The position numbers and the translations under genes were made by a program. The notes below the pieces were generated by a model. That model saw nothing but the letters and a program-made list of their open reading frames with translations, was not told where the DNA came from and did no database searches. A stretch of 53,414 nt of DNA from Obelidium mucronatum (Eukaryota > Chytridiomycota > Chytridiomycetes > Chytridiales > Chytriomycetaceae), in assembly GCA_025765595.1 (NCBI GenBank), contig JAIVFH010000194.1, positions 1 through 53,414 on the forward strand. The letters run 5' to 3'. Every line of letters starts with the position of its first letter. Position 1 is the first letter of the stretch. Shown here in pieces: positions 1-10,896 of this stretch.

Positions 1-368
1 TTACTTAAAAAAGCGGCCGTAAAAGGACTCTGATTCAGACACCCACCTTTGGAGTGTCCAGTACTCATAGGTTCCATCATTGTTTCAAAGCTTGCTGAAA
101 TTCTGTTGATTGGGGGCTGGATACAAATGAGCCTGCAGCATGCTGGGTGAAATGCTGCTGTCTTCCAATAATCCAAGATTATTGGAAACTGCAAAGAGTA
201 AAAATACTGACTCATTTACATTAAACCACAGCTCCACATTAATTGTTACAAAGAAGTTATTTTCTACTTTGCCAAAACAATACAAGTAAGTGTGTCTGAT
301 CACCTTCCAATAGCTTCATTTTATTGGAAGCAGGTCAGCTGAATGAAAAAGAGCCAGACACAAAGGTT

Positions 369-390
369 GGTTAGGGTTTAGGGTTAACCC
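369..390. other. Telomere-like motif, inverted
   Basis: The stretch carries GGTTAGGG followed by TTTAGGG and then TTAACCC, so two telomere-like units face an inverted one. It directly precedes one of the palindromes (394-418). It is too short to call an interstitial telomere and may be chance. Confidence 0.3.
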
Positions 391-682
391 TTCTTCCAAT
401 AATTCTATTTTATTGGAAGCCTTTCGCAATTAATAAGTTGTTATGCAGCTTGACCAAACCTGGACTTTGATCAAGTACATACTTGAACTTTTAAAAAAGC
501 CCCAATTCAGAAACTTAAGGGAGGGGTTTGCAGCTGTGCAGATTGAGGGAAGCCAGGACCAGCAGAAAGGCAATCTTGACAGGCATGGTGTCCTCAACAT
601 TGCACAAGTCCAGGTTGAGCAACTCAAGCTGCAACAGTGCGCCAAACTCATGCAGAATCACACGGCACCGCAGAAGTGGTGT

Positions 683-784
683 GACACAATGTTGAAGGGG
701 GCGACGCGTACGAGGACGCCAACCTCCAACGTTGACACAATGTTGAAGGCGGCGACGCGTACGAGGACGCCAACCTCCAACGTA
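683..784. repeat. Two-copy 51-bp tandem repeat
   Basis: Two nearly identical 51-bp units start at 683 and 734. They differ at very few bases and contain the GC-rich core GCGACGCGTACGAGGACGCC. Because 51 is divisible by three, the repeat is in frame inside an open reading frame at 443-835 on the plus strand, where it gives a duplicated 17-residue block beginning DTMLK. I do not recognise that ORF and do not call it a gene. Confidence 0.75.
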
Positions 785-2055
785 GCACCAACTTGCGCAT
801 TGGCTCTGTATTGCGCTGGCAAGTCAAGTCCTTGATGCAGGTGCCTGGCACGGATCAACAAACAAATAGATGCACTGGACAACCTCAACAGGGAGTATGG
901 GTACTGGCAATTACTCTGCAGCAATGTCTGCTGAATCTGCAGCTGTGACTCCAAAGTCTCTGTATAAAACACCCATACCTTGTTCTTTGTTTTGCAGCAA
1001 AGGCTGATCATTGCAGGTGACTAAGACGTGACTCTGGGTGGAACTAACCAATCAGTGCACTTTGCGCCGCTTTTGCGTCAATTGAAAAAACTCCAGTGCC
1101 AAGTGCACCAGCCGCCAGGTCTGCTGTCAGCTTGTGGACAATCCTTGACGTCATTCTGCGACAGCAAAAAACCAGCCTTAATGAACATGGTCCCAGTGCT
1201 GCTGCGCTGCCCTTGACAACTGTCAGCAGAAACTGGGTCATCATGGCCATGTGCAGCTTCCCAGAATGTTTTGTTTATTCTGTCTTCATGCCTTCCAATA
1301 ATTTTATTTTATTGGAACAGACCAGTCCTATCAGCTCACCTATTCTCATTTTTTGCTTCATGGTGTTGTAGTCAATGTAACGGCGGCACAGCAGCAGGTC
1401 TTATGATTGAAGGACATACAATTCACTCCTATTGTGTGTGGATCATATGTTTGGATCCATCTCCTCCTTTGAATCACGCTATAAAAAACCAAGATACAAT
1501 GTGCTTACCTGCCCATTGTTGACAAGGTTTCAATGAAAAAATTGATGTTGTGGGAAAAGCAGATTTGAGAACTTGTGAAGCTTGTGATAATAGCCCCCAT
1601 GTTTGGGCACTGAAACATCTGCTTGAGTGAGAGACTAGCGTTGGAGGGGCTTGCTGCTGATGGGCAAACTTGAATTTTATTGTGTTTTTAACAAAGGATT
1701 GTTTTCCCTTGATTCCATCTTTCCAATATTTTATTTTATTGTCTTTCAAATATTTTTATTTTATTGGAAATTGGCCTTTCCAATATCTTTATTTTATTGG
1801 AAAATGGTACCTTCCAATAATCCTATTTTATTGGATACAGGTCTGGTGCCAGAAGGACAAACTTGTATTCAGACCTTGTACTCATGGGGATCCTAGTGCA
1901 AATGTGTTAGGGGGCATTAATTAAGTCCGACATTGATGCAATCAGTGCTGCAAGTTCCCAATCTACTTTGTCAAATGTCTTGCCAACTCTTTGCTCCAGT
2001 GGCTACTGCAAAGAATCTTGAACGACGTGCTGTCTTGCGGTAGGCAGTAGTAGAC

Positions 2056-2860
2056 TTGGCTTGGAAGAAGCAATTGGTGTGCTATCAGATTGTAGCAAAG
2101 GCTTTGAAGGATGTCAATACTGCAGAATTATCTTGTCTTGGTTTTCTGAATGACGATGCCACCAGCAAAATTCCCCTCATTTTTAAATTCTATCTGGGAA
2201 AGCCTGTGATGATAACAAAGCGTATTCCAGATTTGGAGCACTTAAAGATCTTTGCCAAGGGTTTATATGTAGCTTTCTCTCAAAGACATTGATATCCATA
2301 AGACTTGTGCAAAAACTTTCCATGGCTTATTCAAGAAAGTTCTGGCCCCTAAAAAATTTGAAGACGAGATGATTCGTCTCATTAATTTGGTACAACTGCC
2401 GGATTATACTGCCAATCATATTATACAGTCATTCCGTCAATGGAAAGACGAGCTTTTGCTCTTGCTCTTTCTTAAGTATCGACTCGGTTTTATGCAGTAC
2501 TATTCTTTAAAAGTTCTAAAAAAAAATTCAGAGCTAAAAAGGTCCTAGCGGATGGTTTGCCACCGCACCTCAGTCTTGAACCCATCAAGCCGACATTTGG
2601 ACTGTTTCATTTCAAAATGAAGTACATTCAGTGTTTGGTACGACCTTTCCATTTTGGAAATCCATCTTTGGTACCACTGGATACTTTGGGAAAGCAATCG
2701 ATCGGCATCTCAATGCCAAGTCCTTTGACTTTTACAGTATGGAACGAGTCCATTTGGCCACATTTGAAGTCTACCTTGACGCTCTCATCACAGAGGCCGA
2801 TAACAATCAACAATACTCCAATGAATCTCCACAATTTGGAGCAGTTGATTGACACTGTCT
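2056..2860 (+). pseudogene. Decayed transposon-like coding remnants
   Basis: Open stretches at 2056-2292 and 2557-2904 in different frames read like protein but are broken by stops and shifts. The first contains a block around KPVMITKRIPDLEHLKIF that looks like a worn PIF1/transposon-type helicase or polyprotein segment. In the second, FHFKMK in one frame continues in another frame (2631-2852) with GKAIDRHLNAKSFDFYSMER, which reads like the core of a fungal transposon protein. No start, splice pattern or intact domain can be made. The family assignment is a guess; the decay is what the sequence shows. Confidence 0.35.
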
Positions 2861-2904
2861 GTTCTTCCCTTGATCAGTCTTCATTTTACCGAGCACACTC
2901 TTGA

Positions 2905-3451
2905 GCCCCGGGAAAACATACTGACACAATTAAACTTGTTTCAACTGTTGAAAACCCTTCTCGTCAGTACGTTTTGGAATTTGTGAAGTGAAGGTACAAG
3001 ATATTTTCCTCGGCAATAAAGTTCAACGACGCAGACGGCATTCATTCTCTGCTCAAGCTTTCCATTCAATTCATGAAGAAATATGCTACTGGATATGCCA
3101 ACGCTCTTATTTGTGATCTTATCGAACTGGAGAGTGGAATGTCTGCACGTTGTGCTTACATCATAAAGCATGGCAGAGCCTGTCCATGAGGCAAATGCTT
3201 GAAAGTGAAGAAACAATTACTCCCAAATTGTTTAAAAGACGAAAGCCATTATAGGAGAGGCCCTCCCCTCGGAAAATAAGCAGATGCGTCTGGAAATAGT
3301 TGTTGCTTCTTTTGACTGCAAATGCAAGGACAGATGCAATGGAAATGAGAACTGTGTCATATCCATCACAAATACCATTCAACAACTCCCACAACATTGG
3401 ACGCGCGCTTTGGAACCGCAATTTCAGTTTATAGAGGTTAAAATGACCAAT
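2905..3451. other. Gene-poor stretch
   Basis: No exon with coding character, repeat or RNA gene was recognised here. Short open frames on both strands have no support. Confidence 0.5.
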
Positions 3452-3982
3452 TCAAGATTTCTGTAGATCTGACAAACTGAGCTGTTGGAGTTCTGCCGTG
3501 GCTAAGACAATGCCAAACTCAGCAACCATGGTTTTTCGTGAATAATCTGACTTAATCAGACCCCAGAGCTTACGAATGATCTCAACAACATCGGTTTCTT
3601 CCAGTGGAACTTCATAAAGGGAAGTGAGTATTCTTTCTTTCGATGCTTTGGAACGCTCCCGACACTCTTCTTTTTCCAAATAAGAATCAGCCTTCTCAGC
3701 AAAGACCTTTGGGGACGGTTTTTTCGCGTTGCTGATTCCAGCTTGACGCGATAGAGTAAGATAGCTCCCAAAGCTCTTGGGGTCTGAAAAAACGCTTGTT
3801 GGTGGCGTTACAGCTGAATGGCGCACCAATTGGTTGGATCTATTAGCGGAGTTGCAGACGCGGCGTTGCGTTTTTCGTAGGGCGTGGATGGGTTTGGCAG
3901 ACTTTCCAAACCGCCCGTCCTTTGAGCGTGGGCGCTCCAAAGGATCATAAGAAAGACGTGGAGATAAATTTTCGATATCCAT
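3452..3982 (-). CDS. Uncharacterised basic protein, 176 aa
   Basis: A single-exon frame starts at an ATG at 3982 and ends at TGA 3452-3454. The N-terminal half is basic and rich in Ser/Arg/Pro (DPLERPRSKDGRFGKSAKP). The C-terminal half (about residues 90-176) is predicted helical, with a charged stretch (EKEECRERSKASKERIL) followed by an amphipathic segment (ETDVVEIIRKLWGLIKSDYS). I do not recognise the family. The frame could continue through a 3' intron, since GTTTG occurs just before the stop. GC content rises towards the 5' end, as in several neighbouring genes. It is transcribed towards the decayed transposon tract. Confidence 0.55.
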   Translation of the reverse strand: MDIENLSPRLSYDPLERPRSKDGRFGKSAKPIHALRKTQRRVCNSANRSNQLVRHSAVTPPTSVFSDPKSFGSYLTLSRQAGISNAKKPSPKVFAEKADSYLEKEECRERSKASKERILTSLYEVPLEETDVVEIIRKLWGLIKSDYSRKTMVAEFGIVLATAELQQLSLSDLQKS

Positions 3983-4379
3983 AGCATTCGCGGTCGGCAG
4001 CGGTGGATTGGTGGCTGTTTGGGGCAGCGTCGACGGGCCGGAATTGGTGGAAATCTAGGTGTTTTTCGAAAGGTCAGTGCACAAGATCAGAAGCCGATTT
4101 CGAAAATCCGACTGGGTCAATCGAGCCGTTTACCATTCTTCTAGCACTGTCTGAAGTTTGGTGGTGATTGACCGGGTGGTTGTTGAGAACGCAGGTCGCT
4201 TTCTTTCACCACTAGGAGTTTGGATCCAGACTGCTATCACTGAAAATTTTTTTTCTGGCTGCGATATCAGTCTGCATTCACTCAGGTAAGTTTTCTTCCT
4301 TCATAGTCGTTACAGTTAGGGAGAAGGGAACTTTTTCTTTTATTTGTGCTGCCGTCAGCGGCAGAAGTCCTCCCGCAAG
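3983..4379. other. Intergenic region with GC hairpin
   Basis: This gap holds the 5' side of the unknown gene (start 3982) and the 3' side of the WARS gene (stop 4380). A perfect 6-bp-stem hairpin, CTGCCG-TCAG-CGGCAG, lies at 4349-4364, 15 bp beyond the WARS stop codon. It resembles the CGCC/GGCG hairpins found in introns further along. No gene was seen. Confidence 0.6.
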
Positions 4380-6033
4380 CTACTTCTTGGCCTTCTTTTC
4401 GTCCACAACAATACCACCCACAGGAACCTTCAATTCAACAACTTTCTTAGCCGTTGGGTCCATAAACTCTTTCACCAATTCATCTGTAACCGCTTTCCTT
4501 CTCTCCTGAATATCAGCAACGATGTTGGAAACAACTTCAATGCAACGCTTCTTGAGGTTCGAAGTTGACAGCGTTCCCGCACGGTAAGTACGTTCAATTT
4601 CAGCCAATTCGTCATCGTCTTCAAGAAAGAATTTTAACCATTGGAAGGCAACATCAACGTCTGGGTTTCCTCCTTGTTGTGCGTGGATTTCAGCAGTTGC
4701 ACCTCCTAAAGATGGTAAATGTTGTTGGTATACAAAAAGAAAGAGAAAAAACGAAAAAAAATTTCACAAAAGAGAAACAGTCCTACCACCAGAGAATGCG
4801 TGTCTGTTGATTTTGTTTTTGATTTGGGCAGCAGTATCGGTTATGTAAATCGCTGTTTCGGCTTTGGATGCGCTCATTTTTGTTCCACTTCCCTGAAAAA
4901 CAAATGACAAAAAACTGCATTTAGTTTGATTCGAGGTGTTATCGAAAACAACAACAACAAAAAACCTGAAGGGCTGGGAAGAATTGAGCATGAATCAAGG
5001 CCGGCTTTGGGTACTTCAAACGAACAGCAACATCTCGAGTGATACGAAAGTAAGGATCCTGATCAATAGCACAAGGAATCAAACAAGGAATATCTCCCTT
5101 TGGACCAAAGATTTGGGGAAAAGTATTGGAGAACGAAGGAGCCGCCTGAATCGATGCAAAGTGAACTTTTCCAATGTTGTCACTGTTAAAAAAAAGACAC
5201 AGTTTCAGGATACACCAATAGTCAACACATTCATGCTTTTGAGTGAGAAGTGTACAAACCTTTCAGTGAATCCAAATGCGGAACGAGCCTGCGAGTAGGT
5301 GATGCACTTGGCAATTCGCAAAACATTCTGGTAAAAGCCACCGCCCATGTAATCCAAGTTTGAAAACATGAATGTCAACTTTGGATCAAATCCAAAAGAA
5401 ATGATATCTTTTGCGTTTTCAATGGCATATTTGTGGGCTTCTTCCAGTTTCAGTTCCTGCTTGAAGAGAAACTTTTCGTCGTCCGTAAGTTGAATGACAA
5501 GAGGGGCGTGGAAGGCATCTTGCAGATATCTGGCGGGTGTTGAGTTGTTGTTGTCCAAAGTCGCAAAGTCAGAAGACGTGGAGATGTGTAAATTGGGTGT
5601 GACTCACTTGCAGAACAGGAAGGGAATCATGTGTCCCGTGTGCATTGAGCCGCTGGACGGCCCTCGCCCAGTGTACAGGTAGAAGGGCTTTCCGCGCTCG
5701 AAGCGGTCGAGGATTGACGCCAGATCGCTGCGGCAAGCGTCAACACACCCTGCCAGCCAACCAGCCACACAGCGCAGCTTACCGGTGCGAAAAGAACAGC
5801 CCGCGCCGCAGAAACGGGTGCGCGCGCACGCCCGTCAGCCGCTCGAAGCGCGCAATCAGCTCGGCGTCGATGCGCTTCGTGCCAAACTGCTCAATCAGCC
5901 GCTCGTAGTCGATCGCCGCAAGCTTGCCGTCTTCGCCCTTGGCGCCCTGCACGTCCCAGGGCGTCACGATCTGCTCGGCGTCCTTGTCCTTGGCGGCGTC
6001 CTTGTCGCTCGCGGTGTCCTTGTTTTCAGCCAT
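4380..6033 (-). CDS. WARS1: Tryptophanyl-tRNA synthetase, cytosolic
   Basis: Charges tRNA-Trp with tryptophan in the cytosol. Six exons on the minus strand: 6033-5783, 5727-5608, 5529-5260, 5182-4966, 4892-4787 and 4705-4380, giving 429 residues with all phases consistent. The class I catalytic motifs are both present: GPSSGAMHTGHM (HIGH-type HTGH at residues 113-116) and KMSAS (residues 291-295). Other family marks are [12 protein letters not shown], the YMGG and [10 protein letters not shown] blocks, and the [15 protein letters not shown] core. The N-terminus is a short Lys/Asp-rich tail without a WHEP domain, as in fungal and many protist cytosolic enzymes. Exon 1 and exon 2 are strikingly GC-rich compared with the rest. 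No mitochondrial presequence is evident. Confidence 0.95.
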
Positions 6034-6265
6034 CGTGTGAGTTGGATGAAATAATAAACAACCGATGGCAAATAATAGATAAATTCAGATAAATTCAAAT
6101 TCATGTCCCTCATATACCCGTCGTTGCATTCGGATCTTCTCAAGACTCACTCGAATTCCGGGTGTACTTTGCCACACCATCACACCTTAACCACTTGCCG
6201 ATGGCATCCAACAACGAAAACAACTTTACAGAGAGTATTGCTTTACTCACCACCGTTAGCTTTCC

Positions 6266-8383
6266 TCATGCAGAGCGATCCTTCCATGCAGGCACAACAA
6301 CCACAATAGCTACAGAAGAATACACAGAACCCACTGAACCACGTCCACAAAGAAATGCATGTCTTTCCAAGATCAAAGGCTTTCCATACCACACCGCCTT
6401 TTTGTCATCAATATGCACCAATTCTGTTGATTGCAAAAACTTTGTTCCCGTGGGATAGCTCCAGTGTCTCTCGCAATAGTGCTTGAATGATGCACCAAGA
6501 AAGAAGGGTCCGCCAGTTCCCTCTTTGCTCTCAAAATACAATGGTTTGACAAAGACTTTCAGCCCGCATGCAACAGATGCCTTAAAAACGTCCAAATCTG
6601 CTCCCTTCAGAAGGGGAAGAAGAGCACTATCAGACTTGCGCAAAGCATCTGAAATTCCATAAGCGTGGCAGCCATGAACCATGAGAATTGCTCCATCACT
6701 GAAGAAACTGGCGTCAGATAGCCCGTTGCGCAATTGGCTCAAGAATGACCTGTCACGAGGAAGAATTTTCTCAGCACTTTCAAAAACTTCCCGAGCAGCA
6801 TCGCGCTTAAGGAGGTGATACGTCAGTGTAACCCTTGTCCCAGAGATCACTGGTGAGATTTCGTATGGACAACCCGTCAAAAATGAGTCAATAGTATTCC
6901 CGTCCGTTAAGGGAAAAGACAACATTTGAAAGTCCCGATTTGAAGACTCTGATTGGGTATTCGCCAAGTTAGTGTCTTTTTGGAAGATCAGCTTGAATGG
7001 GGCTTCATTTGTCACAGGAAACGCGCCACTGGCACAATAAGGACGAGTTACTTGATTCAATGCCTGTGCAATGTACTGAATACTCTGTTCCCGCGACGCC
7101 TGTGAACTTTCGCGAATACTTCTTAGCCGCGAATTGTCAGCATCAGCACCCTCGTCATTCTCATCGAAATCATCGCCACCGTCATCAGCGCGCGCCACGT
7201 ATTGAACCTGCTGACTTAATTCCGCGAAATAATACGGGCTTTCGTTTGTATATTGCTCGATTGTACTCCGCCCAACCTTGCGTTTCTTCAAGCACTCGGT
7301 CACCCGCTTTTGAGCCTCTGAATGTCCAATTTTTTCTGCATGCTGATAGTACTCAATCGCCTTTTCGAGCGATACCTTGCCACCAACAATGACATCCCCC
7401 GACTCCCACAATTGTCCCAGCCTGAAAGCCGCGTTAAGGTGCCCCCCTTCGCAGGCTTTCTTATAGTAAAAATGAGAAAGTGCTGGATCCATGGATTCCA
7501 TTTTTTTTGCAAAGTAGAACTGGGAATATCGATGATTGTTGTCTGCAGCAATTTTAAGGTATTTTCCATGTATTTCTTTTTCATTCGGGTCGCTGGAGAG
7601 AAAGAACGCCAACTGATAAGCACTTGTGGCGTATTGTCTTTTGAGAGTCGCCAATTCCTCGGGGGTTTTGATTCCACTCGTGTTAGTCGCGGCGATTTCC
7701 GCCTCAAGATGGGGGATAATGGTACTTTTCAACCAGCCAACAACATCTTGTGCGGTCCGTGTCACGATTGAGTCCTCCTTGCTTTTTGAAGTAAGTCTAC
7801 TGAAATGAAGTGTGGACAGTAGGATGAGTGTGTCGATCTTCCCTAATGGTTTTTTTTTTTGTTAATTTGTTTACACCACAAAAAAACACACACACACCAA
7901 AATGACAAGCAAGAATTTCGGGCATCACGTCATAATGAACTGGCCGACCCAACAATTTCGCGCGAGGGATACAAGCACAGATGGGTGGAACTCCGCTCAC
8001 ACTTTCCAGCGCATCCACGAGATCCGTAATTTCAGGTCTCCACTCAAACTGATTAAATTCATAATCGCCCGAAACCTTCAACAAGATCAGTTTCCGTGAA
8101 GCATCCGCTTTGCAAAGTTGGAGGATTTCCTTCCACTCCTCCATCAGATAATCTGCGAGTCCTTGGCCCAAGCGAAAGTCCATCAGTTCAAGGGACGACG
8201 GAGAAATTACAATGACAATCGCCGTCGCTACATGAGCTAGCGCTTCGTTGTCGATTTTGGTTCTTTTTGTCGACAACAAGTCAGGGTCGGAAGCCTTGAT
8301 TGTACCACCTCTGACCAAAATCTCGGCCGCGGAATTATTTGAGATATTGGGACGCTGCCCTTTACCGCATATTTGAGCAACAT
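6266..8383 (-). CDS. TIR-like / Sel1-repeat / 2OG-oxygenase-like protein
   Basis: Three exons (8383-8366, 8321-7894, 7799-6266) join to 659 residues. The donor of intron 2 lies in a GT run; only one choice keeps frame. Residues 1-150 form an alpha/beta domain with a TIR-like strand AIVIVISPSS. Sel1-type TPR repeats follow at about 190-330 (for example ALSHFYYKKACEGGHLNAAFRLG). The C-terminal third resembles fungal 2OG-Fe(II) oxygenase domains: SPVISGTRVTLTYHLL, and an end block SVYSSVAIVVVVP. The usual upstream HxD iron ligands are not obvious, so activity is doubtful. It follows a shorter paralogue (8421-9176) on the same strand, 37 bp away. The combination suggests a signalling or defence-type protein, which is inference. 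Confidence 0.65.
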
Positions 8384-8420
8384 ATGCTAAGATAAACAAA
8401 GTGTAGTAGGCAAAGGACCG

Positions 8421-9176
8421 TCATTGTAGCGGTTGGCGATGGTCGTATCCCCAGCAAGTTAGAGCCTTTTGGATATCCTGCTCAACAGCCATGTTTCCAG
8501 TTGCATACCACCGAGCAAGTACGGCATGAGCATCTATAACATTGTGTTCCGCAGCTAGTTTGTAGTAATGCAATGCTTGGAGCAGATCCTCTTTCGACTG
8601 ATATTCATATGCAAGAGTCCTTGCCACGTCAAGCTGGGCTTCTGCGACTCCAAGGTCCGCCGCTTTCTTCATATAGTGCAATTGCTTCTTGGGGTCGTCA
8701 CGGTTATATGATTCGAATGTATTTGCCAGTCTGACACAGGCATCGGACAGATCTGTTGAGATATCAGCCTTACACCACTCTGCGAAGATTGAAAACTTAC
8801 TCAAGTAGTTTGCACCTATTTCATACGGAACAACGTAGTAGCTGAGATATACTTTCATTGCCTTTGTCTTGAGTTGTTCCCAAACAGACACTACTTCAGG
8901 CTGCATCCCATTCAACTGATTCTGCGTTTCGTCAATTACAAATAGAAGTCCAATTTCTTTCGAGAGAAGATCTTTCCACTGGAGAAACAACGGACTAGAG
9001 CTGTCCACCTTGGAGCAACTGTTCTTGTCCAACATGACCACAACAATGGCATTGGCATCCTCAACTGAATCCAACTCTGTTGCCCTTGGAATATTCAGTG
9101 CTTCAAATTCTTCTACGACTGAATATTCGTGATTGTGCAGAAGGCAGCCGCACAAGTGGAATTTGTATGGGGGCAT
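8421..9176 (-). CDS. TIR-like / Sel1-repeat protein, short paralogue
   Basis: A single open exon of 251 residues starts at ATG 9176. Its first 130 residues align by eye with the N-terminus of the downstream gene: a first strand KFHLCG, then DANAIVVVMLDKNS matching HVATAIVIVISPSS there. Residues 150-245 hold Sel1 repeats (KKQLHYMKKAADLGVAEAQLDVA and QALHYYKLAAEHNVIDAHAVLA). It ends just after the last Sel1 motif with no oxygenase-like part, so it is either a truncated duplicate or a distinct short form. The TIR-like assignment rests only on the hydrophobic strand and spacing and is tentative. Confidence 0.6.
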   Translation of the reverse strand: MPPYKFHLCGCLLHNHEYSVVEEFEALNIPRATELDSVEDANAIVVVMLDKNSCSKVDSSSPLFLQWKDLLSKEIGLLFVIDETQNQLNGMQPEVVSVWEQLKTKAMKVYLSYYVVPYEIGANYLSKFSIFAEWCKADISTDLSDACVRLANTFESYNRDDPKKQLHYMKKAADLGVAEAQLDVARTLAYEYQSKEDLLQALHYYKLAAEHNVIDAHAVLARWYATGNMAVEQDIQKALTCWGYDHRQPLQ

Positions 9177-9293
9177 TTCAAGAAGGTCTAATCTTTATTT
9201 TTTTGTTTTTCTGTTGTTGCTTCACTCGCCTCTATTTGTTGAACTTCATCGGGACCTTCAAATAAATATCAAAAAGAATCTAAAATGGCAGAA

Positions 9294-9398
9294 TTAAGCA
9301 GTTGTCATTTGGGGCTGTGGTGCCGTTCCCGAGCTGCGTTTGTTCATTTCGCGTATGTCCTATGATGTATGTTAATTATCAATCTTTTACATCACTTA

Positions 9399-9440
<42 letters not shown>

Positions 9441-9864
9441 GTACCTGCACTAAACTACATGTTCCACAACATGCAGTTGCGCATACTGTCGCGTCTTCAG
9501 ATTCCTGGATTCCAAACATGGATTGGACCTTTCTTCTGATTCTGTAGGCGCCAATACCAGAGCAGAGACAGGCAGCAATGTCAAACTGGTTGTTCTTGTG
9601 AAGCTTTCCAGAAGTCAGACCAACCATGAGACAGGGGCAGCACCACTAAAAAATAAAAGACGATTCATCAAAGTGAGAAGGAATTATTAGTTCTTGGTCA
9701 TGAAGACGCGAAGACCCAACGATCTGATCTGATCAGATCTGGTAATAAAAAACAAGTTAACTCACAACTCCACAACATGTGGGAATGTCAGTGAAGCAGG
9801 TCCAGAAGCCATGGCTATAGCTTGTGCTCATGAAAGAGGTCATATCAGCTGCGTCGAAGGCCAT
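9294..9864 (-). CDS. PLAC8 family cysteine-rich protein (copy 1)
   Basis: Three phase-0 exons (9864-9766, 9645-9445, 9359-9294) give 121 residues. The PLAC8/Cys-rich core is clear: FWTCFTDIPTCCGV, then WCCPCLMVGLTSG, later SVCATACC-type cysteines (ATVCATACCGTCSLVQ) and the typical closing DIREM. PLAC8 proteins are small membrane-associated proteins; in plants and fungi they influence cell size and metal transport, but the role here cannot be read from sequence. The second intron contains an uninterrupted run of 40 A on the plus strand (9400-9439). The tandem paralogue lies 177 bp upstream on the same strand with the same intron positions. Confidence 0.9.
9400..9439. repeat. Poly(A/T) run of 40
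   Basis: Forty consecutive A residues on the plus strand lie inside the second intron of PLAC8 copy 1, where they form a long poly-T tract near the donor in the sense strand. The exact length is likely to vary or be mis-sequenced. Confidence 0.9.
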
Positions 9865-10041
9865 TTTTGAGGTTTGTTGTTGTTTGGGGGGTGTTTTTTG
9901 TTTGTTCGTTTCTCTCGATTCTTTTTTGTTCACTTGACAATTCTTCTCCCTCCCTTCTCGCTGACAATTATGAAAAAAAAAATAATTTATTAACGTCCGA
10001 AAGGGTATCAAAAAAAAAAGGTATTAGGGAAGTATTTTTTA

Positions 10042-10660
10042 TCAACTCTTTTCCATCTGTGGTTGTGGCTCATTTGCCGCAACAGCAACCGCCGCTGCCC
10101 CACCACGTGCATTTAATTCACGGATATCCTACCAAAACAGCATCAGCATCAAAAAAAAATAAAAAAATTTAAAACTCGAGTTGTACCTGAGTCACTGTAC
10201 ACAAATTGCAGCACGCGACGGCACAAACAGAGGCATCTTCAGATTCTTTGATGCCAAACATTGCTTGCACGCGACGACGGATTCTGTATGATCCATACCC
10301 AGAGCAACAGCACGCAGGGATATCGAAAGCTCCGTTCTTGTGGATTTTCCCACTCGTGATTCCAATCATGATGGGAGCACAGCACATCTGTCCATGTGTG
10401 ATAAGAAGAGTTTAGAGGAACTTACAAAAAAAAGTACGAATATTCTCCATTCAATGGAGGACAAACTGATTTAAAGGAACAAGAACAAACAAAGAAAAGC
10501 TGAAAAAGAGAAACTTTACCACAGAGCAACAAGTTATTGGGTCTGCAAAGCAGCTCCAGAAGTTTGTCTCGTAGTTTGAAGACATGAAGCCCATTATATC
10601 GTTGGCATCTGGAGCAACAACATTTGGCAATTGAGTGGCAGCAGCGGCATTCGTGGACAT
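10042..10660 (-). CDS. PLAC8 family cysteine-rich protein (copy 2)
   Basis: Three phase-0 exons (10660-10520, 10387-10187, 10128-10042) give 142 residues. The PLAC8 pattern matches copy 1 almost block for block: NFWSCFADPITCCSV, MCCAPIMIGITSGKIHKNG, YRIRRRVQAMFGIKESEDAS, CAVACCNLCTVTQ and DIREL. Differences are a longer Ala/Thr N-terminus and a longer Ala-rich tail. The shared exon structure shows an old tandem duplication. The start faces the MAPR gene (10897, plus strand) across 236 bp, so the two probably share a promoter region. Confidence 0.9.
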
Positions 10661-10896
10661 CTTGTGTATGTTCTTTTTTTTTTTTTGGTTCTTGATGCTA
10701 TTCTGCATGGATTTATACGGCAATCACAGGACAAAGGAACAATGGGTCGTGCGACAATCAAGTCTATTCGGATATTTTCCGTGGGGTCTGGAGCTGTTTA
10801 TATGCCGTCACTCATCAATGTGGTGTAGCGCAGTGGATAATAGTCAATGTGTGTTTGTGAATATTTATGGTGTGTTTTTGGTGAATAATAATAAAG

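Larger units (their letters stand above)
163..1835. repeat. Cluster of short TTCCAAT/ATTGGAA palindromes
   Basis: Eight copies of a roughly 25-bp imperfect palindrome occur in 1.7 kb: 163-187, 305-329, 394-418, 1293-1317, 1721-1741 (right arm cut short), 1744-1770, 1777-1803 and 1812-1835. Each has a left arm TTCCAATA(A), an AT-rich centre, and a right arm (T)TATTGGAA. The copy at 163 has perfect 10-base arms (TTCCAATAAT / ATTATTGGAA) around CCAAG. The last four sit almost head to tail. They lie outside any convincing gene and are not seen elsewhere in the window. They could be miniature mobile units, protein-binding sites or hairpin-forming termini. Confidence 0.8.

Noticed and set aside
443..835. 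130-codon plus-strand ORF with a 17-residue duplication
   Set aside because: No coding character outside the 51-bp tandem repeat, no splice partners and no recognisable motif; recorded as a repeat only.
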